Below, piece by piece: positions 1 through 14,110 of a stretch of DNA of 64,000 bases. The first letter of the stretch is position 1; every line of letters starts with the position of its first letter. The stretch is from Alectoria sarmentosa. Lineage: Eukaryota > Ascomycota > Lecanoromycetes > Lecanorales > Parmeliaceae. The position numbers and the translations under genes are program-made. The stretch lies in the NCBI GenBank assembly GCA_009733775.1, contig WOGZ01000151.1, positions 1 to 64,000 of the forward strand, given 5' to 3'. A model generated the notes under the pieces. That model ran no database searches, was not told the DNA's origin, and saw only the letters and a list, made by a program, of their open reading frames with translations.

Positions 1-3000
1 ATCTCGTTAACGTTTAAATAACGATTTTCAAAATATAATATAATAAATATATAAGTATACAATAATTTTCATTTTTGAAATTTTATAATATAATAATACG
101 TCGAAACTCAATCTTTTGCCCGCAAAAATCAATTAAGATTAAAATTAATCATCGAAATTTCAATCGATCGTAATTCGATTTTCGAGACAAAAAAAAAATT
201 GAAAACATTATAAAACTTATAAACAAAAATTACGATATATAAATAGTTAAATTATATCAGAAGCACTTTTAAGAATTATAACTTATATTAATTACTTAAT
301 TAACGTGCTTTTAAAAGATTTATTATAAATGAATTTATTAAAAAAGATGAAAAAGAACTTATTAAACATCTTTTTCTTTAAAATATCGTTTATAAAAACC
401 TTTAATTTCAATTTAAACACTTTTATTATCAAATCAAATCGATTAATAATTAATTCGTCGAATAACAAATTAACGATAATCTTAATTCATTTTGAATTGC
501 AAATGAAAATAATAAAGATGTTTAATCGATTAAACTTAATAATTAAAATTATGCAATTCTAATAAAATTGTTTTATAAATCGTGAACTTTTTTAATATGA
601 GAAAAAAAAGATAATACGTTGTTTATTAATTTATACGTTTATAATAACTTCATCGATTTAAACATTAATGATTGCTTAATAAATATCAACTCGAATAATC
701 TTTTAATTTTACTTTATTTAATAAAGTCGATTGCTTTTAACAATCATATATACATCGTAAACGAAATATTAAAATAACTTATTATAATGAAAAAAACGAT
801 TGAATTTAATAAAATGAATTTATATAAAATATTTATGAAAAATCAATTTGATGAATCTAAAGAAATAAAGATATAAATTTATAAAAAGAAATTAATGTGA
901 CTCGCTTTAAACTTTCTCGATTATTGATTTATAAAACGAGATTGTTATTATTATCTCAATTAATAAAAAGATTTTTATTAAATGAAACATTTGCAATAAA
1001 TATGTTATTATATTATAATTATTTATTAAATAAAAAGATAAAAGAATAACGCAATAATATATAAACGAAATATTAATATAAAACATTATATTTATCGTTA
1101 TTTTAAATTTCAATTAAGACGTTTCTCGCCTCGAGCATATTTAATAAATTATTTATATCATCTTTTTAAACAATAATGATTTTATTTGAAATAAAACGAT
1201 TATAAATGCGTAAATCATAATGTTGCGGATTTTTATATAATAACTTATAATTTCGTATAATTGAATCGATTTTCAATCTTTTAAACATCGTTTTAAGAAT
1301 AATAATGTAAAGATTAATACTTTAAAAAAAATTATTCTTCGATAAAGTTATCATTTGATGTTATTATAATAATTATATCTAATAATATTAATATTAAAAA
1401 CGCGATCGAAAAGAAATTATATCGTATTATGAATTGTTTTTAAATGTTTATTCATGATGTAAATTTGTTTAAAAATCGATCTCTCGCCTTTTAAAGGCGT
1501 CAAAACGAGCATATAAATAATAATCGCGTTTTATATTTTACACGTGAATAAAGTTATCAAATAATTAATAATAACTTATTGTGAAATCATCGAGGCGACG
1601 TTATTATATTAAATGCTATAAGCGCGATATTTCTTACACTTATCGATCAAAATTATAATATAAAACTTCAAAAAATGTAAAATGTTATTAATATCACACT
1701 CATTAAAATTAATGAAATTATTACACTCATTTTAATTTTATAATGCTTTTTATTCTCGTCTTAATCATTATTTAAATCGTTATTTTATAAAACGTTTATT
1801 TTAAATGTAACGATTTCAATTTTGTTATTATCATAACATTATTTAAATATCTCGTTTATAAACGACGTCGCATTACATCGATCGCAAATCTAATTTATAA
1901 AATCGAAATCATATCGTAAAGACTTTATAATATATGAATAACGCGCAATATAATTTATTAATTTTATTAAAAATTGAATAAACTAAATAAACTGAATAAC
2001 TTTCAAAAAAGGATTAAAAAACGCGCTGTTAAAGAAATCGATGTTAAAAAAGTTTATTGATAAATCTCACAGCAGAGAATCCTTTATATCGATTAAAACA
2101 TTTTTCGATCGTTTAAAAATATAAAAGACGCGTCGTTGAGTGAAAAAAAAGATAATAAACGAGATAAAAAATGAGGACGCGTTTTAAGAGAACGAAAATC
2201 AATTAATTTAAAAAAAAAACGATTGTGAGAAAAAGAAATTTATTTTGATTCTTTTAACAGGTCTTTCACGTCTCTTTAAAGTAATAATAATTAATCTTTT
2301 GATGATAATTGATGTTTTGCCTCGATTGTCGACGAAAAAAGACTCGTTTAGAAAATAACGTTTATACGCGTTAATACGGGCCTTAAAAAGATGTTGAAAA
2401 ACGATTATAATATTTAAAATCCTTTGTAATATAGAAACGAGACGTATTAATAACAAATATATTCATATTTATAATCAATTAAACGATTAATTGAATAATA
2501 AAAATATTACGCGTGACTTCGCACTCAACAGATAAACAAATAAAACGAAAAAAAGATTAATCGATCTCGAACAGATCTCGTAAAACTTCAAAGTTGAATA
2601 TTTGAACATTTATTCACTTCATAAATATTAAATCAAATATCGATATTTTTATGTCGTTGAAAAGCGCAAACCGAGTTTTACAATTTACGAAATTATGAAG
2701 AAATTATGTCTTTAAAAGAATAGAAGACAAAAAATGTAAGATTTTTATATATAAATTTTGATGAGATCGCTCGAAAGACCTAAAGACGCTATTTTAACGC
2801 TATTTCAAAAGACGAAATCAAATAAAATTTATGATTGACTGCACATATAAATTTAAAGTATTTTAGCTCAGTTTTACACTATTCTTTTATATATATTAAT
2901 TATAAAAATAAAATGATATTAATGAAATGCGATATTCGATAAAGCGATTTTATAAGTTATCTTTTTTTTATAATTATGATAAAAAGTTTAATTTAATATA

Positions 3001-5100
3001 TATTTTAAAATTCTCGTATTTAGAAAGTTCGTATTTAAAATAATTTAATAAAGATTACGATGTATATCGATGATATAATAATAATCATTAAAAATAAAAA
3101 AAAGATTAATGTTTTAATTGAGATTTTAAGTTTGTACGTTAAAATTACGAGATTAAAAATTAATTAAAATAAATTTTTTATATTGTTTTTAAAAAACATG
3201 TTATCGATATCGATTTTTAAAATGCGCGTTATTTTTTTTGAGCATTTATATATTTATTTTGATATTTTTATAAAAGTCGATATAAAAAAGTAATTATAAA
3301 TATTTTAAGAGAAGATGTTTCGAAAATATCGTGATATTGTAAATTAATAATTTAAATATCATTTTTTTTAAAAGTAAAATACTTATTGTTAATTTTCTGA
3401 TAATTTTTATGTTTAAATACGTTATATATTTTTTGAAATTCCTCGCGAACATTAAACGTAAATTAAATAAGAAATATTATAAATTAATTTAAGATAATAA
3501 GCGTAATGACGATGTTATTGAGAATTTATAAATATGCAATCGAAGAAGTTTAAAAAATATAAATTATTTAAATCTCGATAATATTATAAAAGTTAATGTG
3601 ATCAAATTAATTATCAAAATTAAAAAAAATTTAACTTTATCGTGAATAATGTTTATTAATGATTTTATAATAAAATTAATTAATATTATTCTTCTCGCGA
3701 AGATTATATATAATTTATAATTAATTTAATTTTTCTTTGCTCATAAACTCCTCAACGAACTAAAACACATATAATTAATTTGAAAAAAATTATATAATTT
3801 TGAGAAAAATTCTTTAATAATAATAAAATAATCGAATTTCTGCGACGACGTGCTATTTATTTATTTATAATATTATTTTAAAATAATGATACATCGAAAC
3901 GTCGATTTTTATAAATGAGATTTTTAAATATAAAGAAGATTATAAATATTCGATGTTCGTCTGCTTGATTATGTTTGAGATTTTATTCGCGAATGTTTTA
4001 TTGTTTCGAAAGATTATTTTTTTGAATTTAAGATATAAATAATTTAAATTATATGAAATATATTAAATAGTTTTCTCGATAAATAAAAGACGTTATTAAT
4101 TATAAAATCGCAGATTAACGATTTCATAAAAGAATTTAATTTTAAAAATAAATACTTTTTAAACGTTGAAAAGTTTTTTTTTTTGCGAATATTAATTTTC
4201 GTAAAATATATAAAGCAATTTTGACGAATAAATTGAGAAATATTAATTATATTAATCGTATAATAAGATCGTTTCAGGTTTTTCAATAAAAAACTTTTTT
4301 GAAGAAAAAGTTTGAGTTTTTATGACGTATTATTAAAACGAAATTTGATATTTTTAAATTAGAGAATTTATTTTAATGTTTGTTTTATTAGAAAATTGTA
4401 ATAAAAAGAGAGTTTTAATGAATTTTTCAAATTCAATAAAAATATTTTATTTATGAAATTGAATTCACGATATTTTATATATGAATAAATTGTTTTATAT
4501 TTAAATCGATATAAGAAAAGCTTAACGAAATATGAATATAAATTATTAAAAAATCGGTGATATTTTCACGAAATATCGATGAATTTATTGTTTTTATAAC
4601 GTTATATTTTATTATAAATAAAAGATAAAATGATCGACGATAAGTCGTATTTTATTAAATTGTCGTTTGATGTTTTTAAAAAGCATATTTATCGATCTTT
4701 TTTAATTTATTTCACGATTATTGAAATTCAAAGATCGTTCGAGGTTATTATAAGAAAATAATAAAAATTCGTATTTTCAACGATAAAGTTTTATCGAAAA
4801 ATGAAATATATCGCAATGATTTATATAATTATAATGTATTTATTGAATTATGAAAATAGAGTTTACGAGAAATGCGTATTTTTAAGAATTTTGAATGTAT
4901 TTTTTAAATTTATTTTTTTCGCATATCGTGTTGAATATAATTTAAAAGTCACATTATCGTTTTTTAAATTTGAAAACATATGAAATATTTTTATTTTTAT
5001 TTATAATTTTTAATATTCGCCAGTATTAATATTTATTATATCGAAAAATTATTGAATGTGATCTTTCTTGATTAAGGGTTATTTATTTTTTCGAATAGTT
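1..5100. repeat. AT-rich isochore, RIP-type degenerate DNA
   Basis: About 5 kb dominated by A and T, with abundant TpA (ata/tat/taa runs). Many of the remaining cytosines sit in CpG (tcg, cga, acg), while CpA and TpG look scarce by eye. This is the pattern that repeat-induced point mutation leaves on old transposons in ascomycetes. Reading frames of 60-82 codons occur on both strands, but they are rich in I, K, N, F and Y, match no family I know, and are expected by chance at this composition. No tRNA, rRNA or surviving transposase/RT motif was seen. I could not compute RIP indices; the call is from inspection. Confidence 0.8.
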
Positions 5101-5543
5101 TGTTATAAGGGGTGAGCGTTATACGAAAGTTCGATTCTCTTATTTTAATTTTGGCGACGACAGTTTAAATAGACCTCCTTCTCGATTAGGGCGTACCTTA
5201 AGTCGGAAACAAAAACAACTTTAAGTTAGATATCCTAAATTCACCGACGAAGAGATAGCAGGGGCGATTCAGAAGCCTTTAGCAGTAGCCTTATATAGCA
5301 TAGCGCCTTGGCCTTGGAGGGGTATATAGCTGCAGTAGGCTTCCTAGCAAATCTACACCTTCTTCCACCCACTCATAATGCTCCCTTGAGGTACCATTTC
5401 TCGAAGTGGGAAGGTGCAGCCGGGAAGCCTTAGGCAACTAGGACTTATGTAGCATAGTTAGCTAGCATATCTCCTGCGGAAGACTTCAGAGAATTCATCA
5501 TCTTTTGCTACCCACAAGGCTCCATCATCAATCTTTCGTGTCG
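5101..5543 (+). promoter_or_regulatory. Isochore boundary and presumed promoter of the first NLR gene
   Basis: Base composition changes from AT-rich to balanced within roughly 100 bp near 5050-5150. The following 400 bp contain two TATA-like strings (ttatatagc near 5290 and gtatatagc near 5322) and end at the first ATG of the NLR frame (5544). An in-frame TAG at 5463-5465 and the absence of any ATG between it and 5544 decide the start. Confidence 0.4.
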
Positions 5544-8500
5544 ATGCCGTTTGGTTTGCGACTGCGGAGGCGCCGAAGAACGCGTGTTGGAGATGTGGCC
5601 ACGGCAGCATTTCGAGTGGCATCTCAGACAATTCGCGAGGTTCCCCAAGCTTCGCCTGTAGAAACGCAGAGTTCTTTGGCAGCTAAACCAGGGTTGAGCA
5701 ACCAGACCGACGAATCTAGGGCAACAACGCAACTGGTGCCGCCAAGAGATCTTTGGGATGAGGCGTATGAGGCTCTAAGTGGGGCGAACAGCAAACTTGT
5801 GGAGCAGTACGAGGAGTCAATCGTACGAATAGACCAAGGAGATGCACAGCTGGCGCCTGTTGGGTCTATCGCTAGACAAGAACAGCTCTCGCTCATCATC
5901 TCAAAAAGGCTGGATGCTATTGAAAAGGACGAAAGCAGCTTCACAATGGCTGGTAGGCGGGTAATAGTGCGGGAACAATTCGATAAATTCGTCAAAATAG
6001 TCATATGTGCCAAGGACTTTGTCTCGTCTGCCGTGAGTGTGGAGCCTCATGCAGCACTTGCATGGGCTGGAATTTGCGTTCTTTTGCCTGTGAGTACTGT
6101 ATTTTTGTGGAATTTTTCTCTTCTCCCTAAGATCCTATCACGGAAACAAGTTTCAATGTTTGGTTTGCATTTTGAGATTGGTAGTAGAAAGATCCAGATC
6201 AATATCTTACTACCTATATCCAATATCTAGTCATATGAAGTATCGGATCAGATGTAAATAGTCCGGCTGAAAGTCGCTGCATCATTCGGGGTCTGTCATT
6301 GGTAGCATTGCTGAAATTTTTCTCTAGCTGCTCTTAAACTCTACTTCACAGCGTGACGAGGCTACGCAGGGGTTTGAGTCTATCTCGTTCATCGTCCGTC
6401 GATATAAGGTCATTGAGCGCTTGAGAAGGTCAAATCCGGGCAGCGTTGCTCTTAGACAGGCAGATACCGATGCCCTAGTCAAAGATCTTGAGACCAACCT
6501 GGTTCAGCTCCACAGTAAGATCCTTGAATACCAGATATGCCTTATGCGCCAATCTTCCCACATTTGGGCTCTGCGGTATGGCCGCGACGTCTTTAAGGCT
6601 AACGAGTGGACGACAATGCTGTCCGAGATGAAGGATTTAGACTCTACATGTTCACGACTAGCCGCAGAAATCGGACAGGAGGAGCTTGAGGCCGGCATGA
6701 AAGAGAATGATGTCAAGATTGATACCCTTCTGCAGCAGTGGGGTGTGGGGGTTCAATGGCTGCAGGAGCAGGGTGCGAGCACTCACATGGTCGTGGAAGC
6801 TCAGGCGAGAGAGGATCGTGCCTGGAGAGAAAGGGCAGATTTACGAAAGTTGTTACAAACTCTGCGCGCCAAGAACCCATACCGTGACCAAATGGAGAGG
6901 ACTCCCACTCGTCAACCAGGCACTTGCAATTGGTTTCTGGACAATCCTCTTTTCCAGACGTGGCAAAATGATCCGCACTCCAGTTTACTCTGGGTATCTG
7001 CAAACCCCGGCTGTGGTAAATCCGTCCTGAGCAAGTGCCTCATAGAAGAAAAACTGGCATCCTTGGACCCACAGCATGCTACAATATGCTATTTCTTCTT
7101 CAAAGATATTTCGCCAGATTCGAGAAGTATCACTAAAGCGTTGTCTGCCATCTTACACCAGTTGTTCACAAAAATACCTGGCCTTGTGGAACATGCAGTA
7201 TCCGCCTTTGATGAAAATGGAGATGAGCTGTCTTCTATGTTTAGTACCTTGTGGGAAATATTGGAGAAAGCTGCAGCAGATAGCAGAGCTGGTGAGATCG
7301 TGTGCGTGCTAGGTGCTCTTGATGAGTGTGAAGAAGCGCAGCAGAAGACTCTGATAGAAAAGATCAAGGCATTCTACAGCAAAGCGGAAGACTGTGGCGT
7401 TCGAAAACATAAACTCCACTTTTTGGCAACAAGCCGACCTTACCGCAACATTAGGGCACAATTCCACAGCTTGACTCGACAATTTCCGATCGTACATTTA
7501 TCTGGAGACGATGAGTCAGACCTTATTAGAGACAAAATTGACCTCGTTCTTCACTCGGAAGTCTCTGAAATTGCATCGGAAAGGTGCTTCGACAGTGAGA
7601 CTGAAGAATTCCTCCTCAAACAGCTTCTGAGTATGAAAAACCGAACGTACTTGTGGTTGCATCTCATCCTCGATCAGATACGTAATAGCGATAATGCTGG
7701 CAACGAGAGAGCGATACGAAAAGAAATCCAAACAATACCACAGACTGTTAGTAAAGCCTATGAAGCGATTCTAGGAAAGTCAAAGGACAAGAAATTGGCC
7801 TCCAAACTGTTTCATATCATAATTGGTGCAGAGACCGCATTGACATTGCAAGAGTTGAATGTGGCAATGTCCATAGAGGACGATTCCCACTGTTACAAAA
7901 CCCTGGAACTGGAAAGCGGAACGGCATTCGAGCTACGGATAAAGAGCATATGTGGACTCTTTGTGTACACGGATCGCTCAAAAGTCTTCCTGATTCACCA
8001 GACTGCGAAAGAGTTTTTACAATGGAACCAGGAGGTCTCCGAGCCTCCCACAGGGATGTGGGAACATTCATTGAAGCTAGAGGACTCAAATTCGCTACTT
8101 GCAGGCATATGTATGAACCTCCTGATGTTGGATGACCTCGAAACAAACCCACTGTCGGCTGGAGGTCTAGGTGACCTTGTATCAGCCGCACAGTACGAGC
8201 ACTATTGCGACTCTCATGTGCTTCTGGAATACGCTGCCGAATTTTGGGCTGAGCACCTGAAGTCATCGCCTGTAGGACAACAGGACGTGTTACTCCAGAA
8301 GGCCGCAGACCTCTGCAGTGTACGGTCTCGACGCTGTTGGACCTGGCTTTGCGTAAAAAGATTCGCTGAAGATAGTACGCAACCTGTAGGCTTCACCGAT
8401 CTCATCCTTGCGTCTGAACTCGGGCTTGCAGCATTGGCGAAGCACTTACTGTCAAAAGGATTTGACGTGAACGCCATGGATAAAGCAGGGGCAACTGCCT

Positions 8501-10581
8501 TGAATCGAGCTGTAGACTACCACAATGTTGATGTGGTAAGGATACTGCTAGACAGTGGCGCCGACATCGAGGCTGGTGGAGACTGGGAAACTTCGTGGGT
8601 GGAGCGATTGGGGGAAGACGGTTCATTGCTCGAGGTAAAGGCGTTTTCGGGAAGACCACTCATGCTAGCCACGATGAACGATGACCATGATATGGTGCAA
8701 TTATTGCTCGCGACTGGGGCAAATCCAGACGCCCGGAGGATGGATGAGGGCGTGCCACGCGAGAATGCATTGCACTTCGCAACGAGCCTGGGAGATGAGC
8801 CGATGATGCGCGTCTTACTTGATAACGGGGCTGACGTTCATGCGAGAATTGAAGACTGTGGATACTTGCAAAGGAAGGTAATACGGAAAGGACGTGAAGA
8901 GCTGATTGGGAAGAAGCATTATCTAAGAAAGGACAGTCATTGGGCCGACGAATTCTTGACCCTTACAGTACAGATGACCGCGTTAGAAATTGCGGTTTTA
9001 GAAGACGATGCAGGGAAGGTACGTCTGCTTCTTGAGTACGGAGCAGATCCAGAAGCAGAGATTTTCCTCGACGACGAGGTCCACGAAACAGACTCTTGCT
9101 CCCTCCGATCCGATACTTCTGAAAAATCTATTTCCATCCCAGTCAGCCCAAACGAGGGGCAGGATGTTTGTAAGGGTTCTACTTATGGCGAAGATGTTGA
9201 GCGTCTCTCAACGAAGGACAGCGATCAAGCGCGCTTCTATGGAGATGACGGTTGTTCAGAGAGCAGCTTCGTCTCTGAAGATGACGTGGAGAGTGTCAAC
9301 CTACCTGCCGAGATTCTAGAGGAGTGGGAACGGGCCATTGATGGTATTTCAAAGTTCACAGTGTTGCATCTAGCGGTTAGCAGAGGAGCCGAAGACATGG
9401 TACGACTGTTGCTGCAACATGGGGCTTCCACAGGACCTGAATCGGTAACACCATCAGAACCAACAGCATTACATCTAGCGACCATTATGGCCTGTGGTAA
9501 AATGACGGACTTGTTGCTTGATCAGACTGTAGACGTCGACCCAAAAGACCTCAGCGAGGAAGCATTTTCACATCTTGCGGTGTGGGACGGCTATCGTAAT
9601 GTGATTGACGAGCTTCTAAGACATGCAATCGACGTAAATGTCAAAGACAATACTGGAACAACGCCACTACATTTGGCAGCGTTCAAGCACCATCTTCCCC
9701 TGCTAAGAGACTTGCTGAGTCACGGCGCTGACCCTCATGCCGAAGATAACAATGGGTATTCTCCGCTACTTTTAGTTGTTCTACACGGTCATGCTCAGGC
9801 AGTAAAAGAATTTATCCGTCACGGCGCAGATCTCAATACCAAGAATAAGTACGGTGTTACAGCACTACATGTGGCAGCTCAGAGTGGTCACGATCTGATA
9901 GTGAAAGAGCTGCTTAGCCACGATGCAAAGGCGAATGCCAGGGATAATCTCGCATTCTCATCGTTACATTTGGCAGCTCAAAATGGTCATATAGCGGTGG
10001 TCAAGGAGCTCCTAGATCACGGCGCAGCTGTCAATGCTAGAGGCCAATATGGCGCATCACCACTACATCTCGCAGTTCAAGGGGGTTACCACCACGTCGT
10101 GAAAGAACTTCTTCTTGTCCATGGCGTGGACCTCAACGCCAGGGACAGCCAAAAGGATACTCCACTGCACATAGCAGCACGAGAGGGTCATGATGAGGTG
10201 GTAAGACAGCTGCTCGATTGTGATGCAAACATCGATGCACGGAACAGCGATCAAGCATCACCACTGCATTTAGCAGCCGTGGAGGGTCGAGGTCATGTGA
10301 CCAAACAGCTCCTCCACCACAATGCAAGCAGCTCTTCGGTCATAATTCGGACTGAGAAAGGATTCACCGTGCTCGATCTGGTCATCGAGGGAATGAACAA
10401 CAAATGTTGCATTTACTGCGCGAATGTTGGTCCACAAGGCGCCCGATGGTCCCAGACCATTTATCGAACTATTGGTCTGGACCAGTCACTCGGTGTAGGA
10501 GGGTTGGTAGTTGCCTCACTTGATTGGAGCGGAAATAGTCCCGCTGGGTCCACCGAGTTTGTTAGCCACCATGGGCACTAG
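5544..10581 (+). CDS. NACHT-ankyrin STAND protein (NLR-like receptor)
   Basis: Two exons, 5544-6089 and 6328-10581, joined across a 238-bp GTGAGT...CTCTAG intron; 1599 residues. The N-terminal ~200 residues (start of domain RDLWDEAY, later AWAGICVLLPLLLN across the splice) fit the N-terminal domain of fungal NWD/NACHT NTPases. The NACHT domain follows: Walker A NPGCGKS at about 408-414, Walker B ALDECEE at about 512-518, and an ATSRP sensor-like motif near 548. From about 890 to 1520 are ankyrin repeats; the first are degenerate and split by acidic inserts, the last eight are near-consensus (LHLAAQ.GH..VVKELL). Such proteins act as cytoplasmic sensors in fungal incompatibility and possibly defence; the specific ligand cannot be inferred. 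It lies beside a RIP-type AT block on one side and a minisatellite on the other. No frameshift or stop was seen, so it looks intact. Confidence 0.88.
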
Positions 10582-10937
10582 AATCGGATGGAACTCAGGG
10601 GGTGTGATTCCCAGTGTAGGTATTTAGCCAGGTGCATGCCCACCTACATACATACTACTTTCTTCATGTCTTCATGAGTAGGTAGTCAATCCAGTAAACA
10701 ATGAAGGCGGTCATGATCCAGATTCATGTAGGGACAAAGGGGGGCCCCGAAATCGGTCTCGAACGTTCACCAAATTCCTATGAATAATACCATATCGAAA
10801 GTTCGGTTTACTCAGGGGTGCTATTTTCCATGATCATTTGCCGAACGAACCCGCATGGTCCACATGTGGTTGCACTAATACTTCGAACAAGCGACATAAG
10901 CGGGTCTGTTACCAAATGATTGGATTCAAACAACATG
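10582..10937. other. 3' spacer of the NLR gene
   Basis: About 350 bp of balanced-composition DNA between the NLR stop and the minisatellite. It contains a short GC-rich string (ggggccccg near 10741) but no gene or terminator-like element that I can support. Confidence 0.4.
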
Positions 10938-12080
10938 TTGAACTCACGTTTCTTTAGAAAAGCCGCTAGCTATTCCCATTTGAGGTTTTGAGACGTCGCG
11001 ACTGTTGAGCATTCGTTTCTTTACAAAAGCCGCTAGTCTCATTTTGAGGTATTGAGACTTCGTGATTGTTGAGCACACGTTTCTTTAGAAAAACCGCTAA
11101 ATCCATTTAAAGTATTGAGACTTCGTGACTGTTAAGCACACGTTTTTGTAAAAAAACCGCTGTTTAGAAAGACCGCTAATCTCATTTGAGGTTTTGAGAC
11201 TTCGCGACTGTTGAGCACACGTTTTTTTAGGAAAATCGTTAATCTTATTTGAGGTTTTGAGACTTCGTGATTGTTGAACATTCGTTTCTTTAGAAAAATC
11301 GTTAATCTCATTTTGAGGGTTTGAGACTTCGTGATTGTTGAGCACACGTTTCTTTAGAAAAACCGCTAATCTCATTTGAGATATTGAGACTTCGTGATTG
11401 TTGAACACATTTTTCTTTAAAAAAGCGATTATTCTCATTTGAGGTTTTGAGACTTCGTGATTGTTGAACACACGTTTTTTTAGGAAGACCGCTAATCTCA
11501 TTTGAGGTTTTGAGACTTCGTGATTGTTGAACACACGTTTCTTTAGGAAATCCGTTATTTTCATTTGAGGTTTTGAGAATGCGTGATTGTTGAGCATTCG
11601 TTTTTTTAGAAAATCGTTATTCTCATTTAAAGTTTTGAAACTTCGTGATTGTTGAGCATTCGTTTTTTTAGGAAAATCGTTAATTTCATTTGAGATTTTG
11701 AGACGTCGTGATTATTGAGCACACGTTTTTTTAGAAAAATCGTTTATCTCATTTTAAGGATTTGAGACTTCGTGATTGTTGAGCACACGTTTTTTTAAAA
11801 AAATCGCTAATCTCTTTAAAAAAATCGTTATTTTCATTTGAAATATTGAGACTTCGTGATTGTTGAGCACACGTTTTTTTAAAAAAACCGTTGATTTCAT
11901 TTGAGGTTTTGAGATTTCGTGATTGTTGAGCACACGTTTTTTTAAAAAAATCGTTAATCCCCTTTTGAGGTTTTGAGACTTCGCGACTGTTGAGAATTCG
12001 TTTCTTTAAAAAAATCGCTAGTCCCATTTTGAGGGTTTGAGACTTCGTGACTGTTGAACTCACGTTTCTTTAGAAGAATG
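10938..12080. repeat. 63-bp minisatellite, about 17 copies
   Basis: Tandem array whose unit contains gagacttcgtgattgttgag followed by cacacgtttctttagaaaa, then ccgctaatctcatttgaggt. Core gagac(t/g)tcg occurrences fall near 10990, 11052, 11117, 11197, 11259, 11322, 11385, 11448, 11510, 11573, 11635, 11698, 11761, 11847, 11910, 11972 and 12036, so most spacings are 62-63 bp with two longer steps. Copies differ mostly by C/T and G/A transitions (cgcgactg versus cgtgattg). Because 63 bp is 21 codons, the minus strand can read through several copies as a repeated peptide (NNHEVSKPQMRLAVFLKK); longest open stretch 11097-11597. No ATG-initiated gene or splice context supports translation, so it is annotated as a repeat. 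Confidence 0.9.
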
Positions 12081-13100
12081 GTTGGATCAACAATGCGTTT
12101 AGAAAACGGTACGAAATTTGCTGCCCCCAGTTCATCGTGAGACTTGATGCCCTCGATTATGCTCAAAAGAGATGCTTGGAATTCAGTCAAGGCGCCTTTA
12201 AATGGTAATTGTAAGTCTCGGACTACAGGGCAGGCTCTCTTGGAAAGAAGGGTCAAGATTACATTAATCCCGTCTTCGTATATCTCGATGAATATTCATT
12301 TAACATTTAAATATTTAATACTGCTGAAATCGCATGAAATGAAAGCTCGTTTTTATGCTTTTCTTCGTTGGTGGTATCTATGATGATGCAAACCGGTATA
12401 GATGGGGGTGAGGATGTGAATGGGTGATAAAAATTGTAACCCTTTCCTTATTGCAACGCTTAGATTGTTAGGGCTAGGGCTGGCGATGCTAAACGTAAAG
12501 AAACCGCTTTTGTGGAGGCGAAGCGGTCGGGAAAGCGTTTCTTGTCAAAAGTCTTTTCTTTATCCTTCACTCTTAAAAGCACCATAACATTCGGCTTGAC
12601 ATGCTTAGCCTGGAATTTATTAGTGAACATGACGAGTCTTTTTCATGAATGGCACTCACCTATGTAAGCAGCGAATGTCACCTGGCGTTCCTTTCAAATC
12701 CTTTCGTCCGTGCTGCGGATCAATTTCATGCAGGCATCAAAGGGTGCAAGCAAATACCACTCTGACTATTTGGCAGGACTACATCAGAATGCCGGCACAG
12801 TACCTTTGCCCCCATATTTTTATAGCCGGTCACATTGTCCAGGTGTTCGATTGAGCCTGATCTACTTTCTTCCAGAGCAACTGCCTCGGTTGCGAGTCCA
12901 AGAACACCCTGGTTTGCCCAGTCAGTTCCTGCCGCAGGCACAATTCTACTTGAAACTTCATGCTGCCACATCGCACATTACCGATTGATTAGGGTAGATG
13001 ACAGGAAATGCCGCAAATCTGCTCCGTGTTTCTTTAAATACCTTTATTCGCATCTTCTCTCCTGTGCTAAGTTCAACGTGGTAGTATTCAATGCGATGCG
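12081..13100. other. Intergenic spacer
   Basis: About 1 kb between the minisatellite and the next gene. Short frames occur on both strands (for example 12726-12971 minus, 81 codons) but none has a recognisable domain or convincing start. The last ~150 bp is the presumed promoter of the secreted protein at 13101. Confidence 0.4.
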
Positions 13101-14110
13101 ATGCACATTTATTTACTTTTGTCAGTCTTCTCTATCCCTTCAATCTGTTCTGCCCAACTAAAGCCTTGTTACAACCCCAATGGCGACCCGATATCACAGA
13201 TTCCTTGTGACCCCTCCGCCAATGTCAGTACATGCTGCTCGTTGGGAGGAAGTTGCGAGACAAATTTCTACTGCCATGGAGTAGGGAATGATACATTTAA
13301 AAGAGTGGGAGGCTGTACAGACAAGACCGGAAGTGATCCCGCCTGTCCATTTCCTTTCCTCCGAGGTATTCTATCCTCCTGCCATCTTCTCGCCCTTCCC
13401 GGAAAACAAGTCGGCTTTGCTAATAGTATGGCAACACAGACCCTGATGCGTGGAACTTTTTCTCTTACGCACTAAACACTACCGACTGCGGCGATGGGAC
13501 ATTCTGTATGAATCCGGGCAACGACACCTGCTGTTCCAGCCATGAAGGAATCAAAGAGATTACCTATCATAACACTGCGACTATACCAACGGTGGCCGGG
13601 GCATGGTCTACTTACTACAAAGATGCGGGTTATTCGATACCAACTGGAACGATTCACGCATCGACAGGCACGTCTTCCGCCTCTGAAATCACATCTATCT
13701 CTTCGACGTCTACCACACCGCCCGCCCAATTTCAATCCCTTAGCCTTCCACAGTCGGCGTCCAGTCAGTCTAGCCCAACAAGTACATCAAAGCCCACACC
13801 TGTCTCGAAAACAACAACTATCAGTCCTGGCGGAAAGGCCATCTTTGGAATCGCTGGCGCTCTTGCTGCATTCGGCGCCGTCGGCTTGTTCTACTTATTC
13901 CGAAGATCACGAACTAAGCGGAAAGAACGATCCAGGTCAAAGCCTACACCCGATGTGCACCTTGCTGGGCGACATGAGCTTATGGAACATGATGTGCGAG
14001 GAGAACTGGATACTACACCGAGATGGCCTTTGGAGGAGGCGCATGTTGGTGGGTGGAATGAACTGAGTGGACAAAATGGGCGGGGGAAAAGGGCTGAGAT
14101 GCCAGGTTAA
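13101..14110 (+). CDS. Secreted-type Cys-rich, Ser/Thr-rich single-pass membrane protein
   Basis: Exons 13101-13365 and 13440-14110 (74-bp intron, GTATTC...ACACAG, with a ctaat branch-like string); 311 residues. The ATG opens a clear signal peptide (hydrophobic LLLSVFSIPSICSA, then QLKPCY). A Cys-rich ectodomain follows (CDPSANVSTCCSLGG, FYCHG, GCTDKTG, DCGDGTFC, DTCC), then a Ser/Thr-rich stalk at about 160-215, a transmembrane segment at about 222-242 (AIFGIAGALAAFGAVGLFYLF) with RRSRTKRKERSRSK just inside, and a short cytoplasmic tail. This layout is common in fungal cell-surface proteins of unknown function. The spliced frame is supported because it restores the conserved spacing ...CPFP...NTTDCGDGTFC. 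No enzyme domain was recognised. Confidence 0.8.
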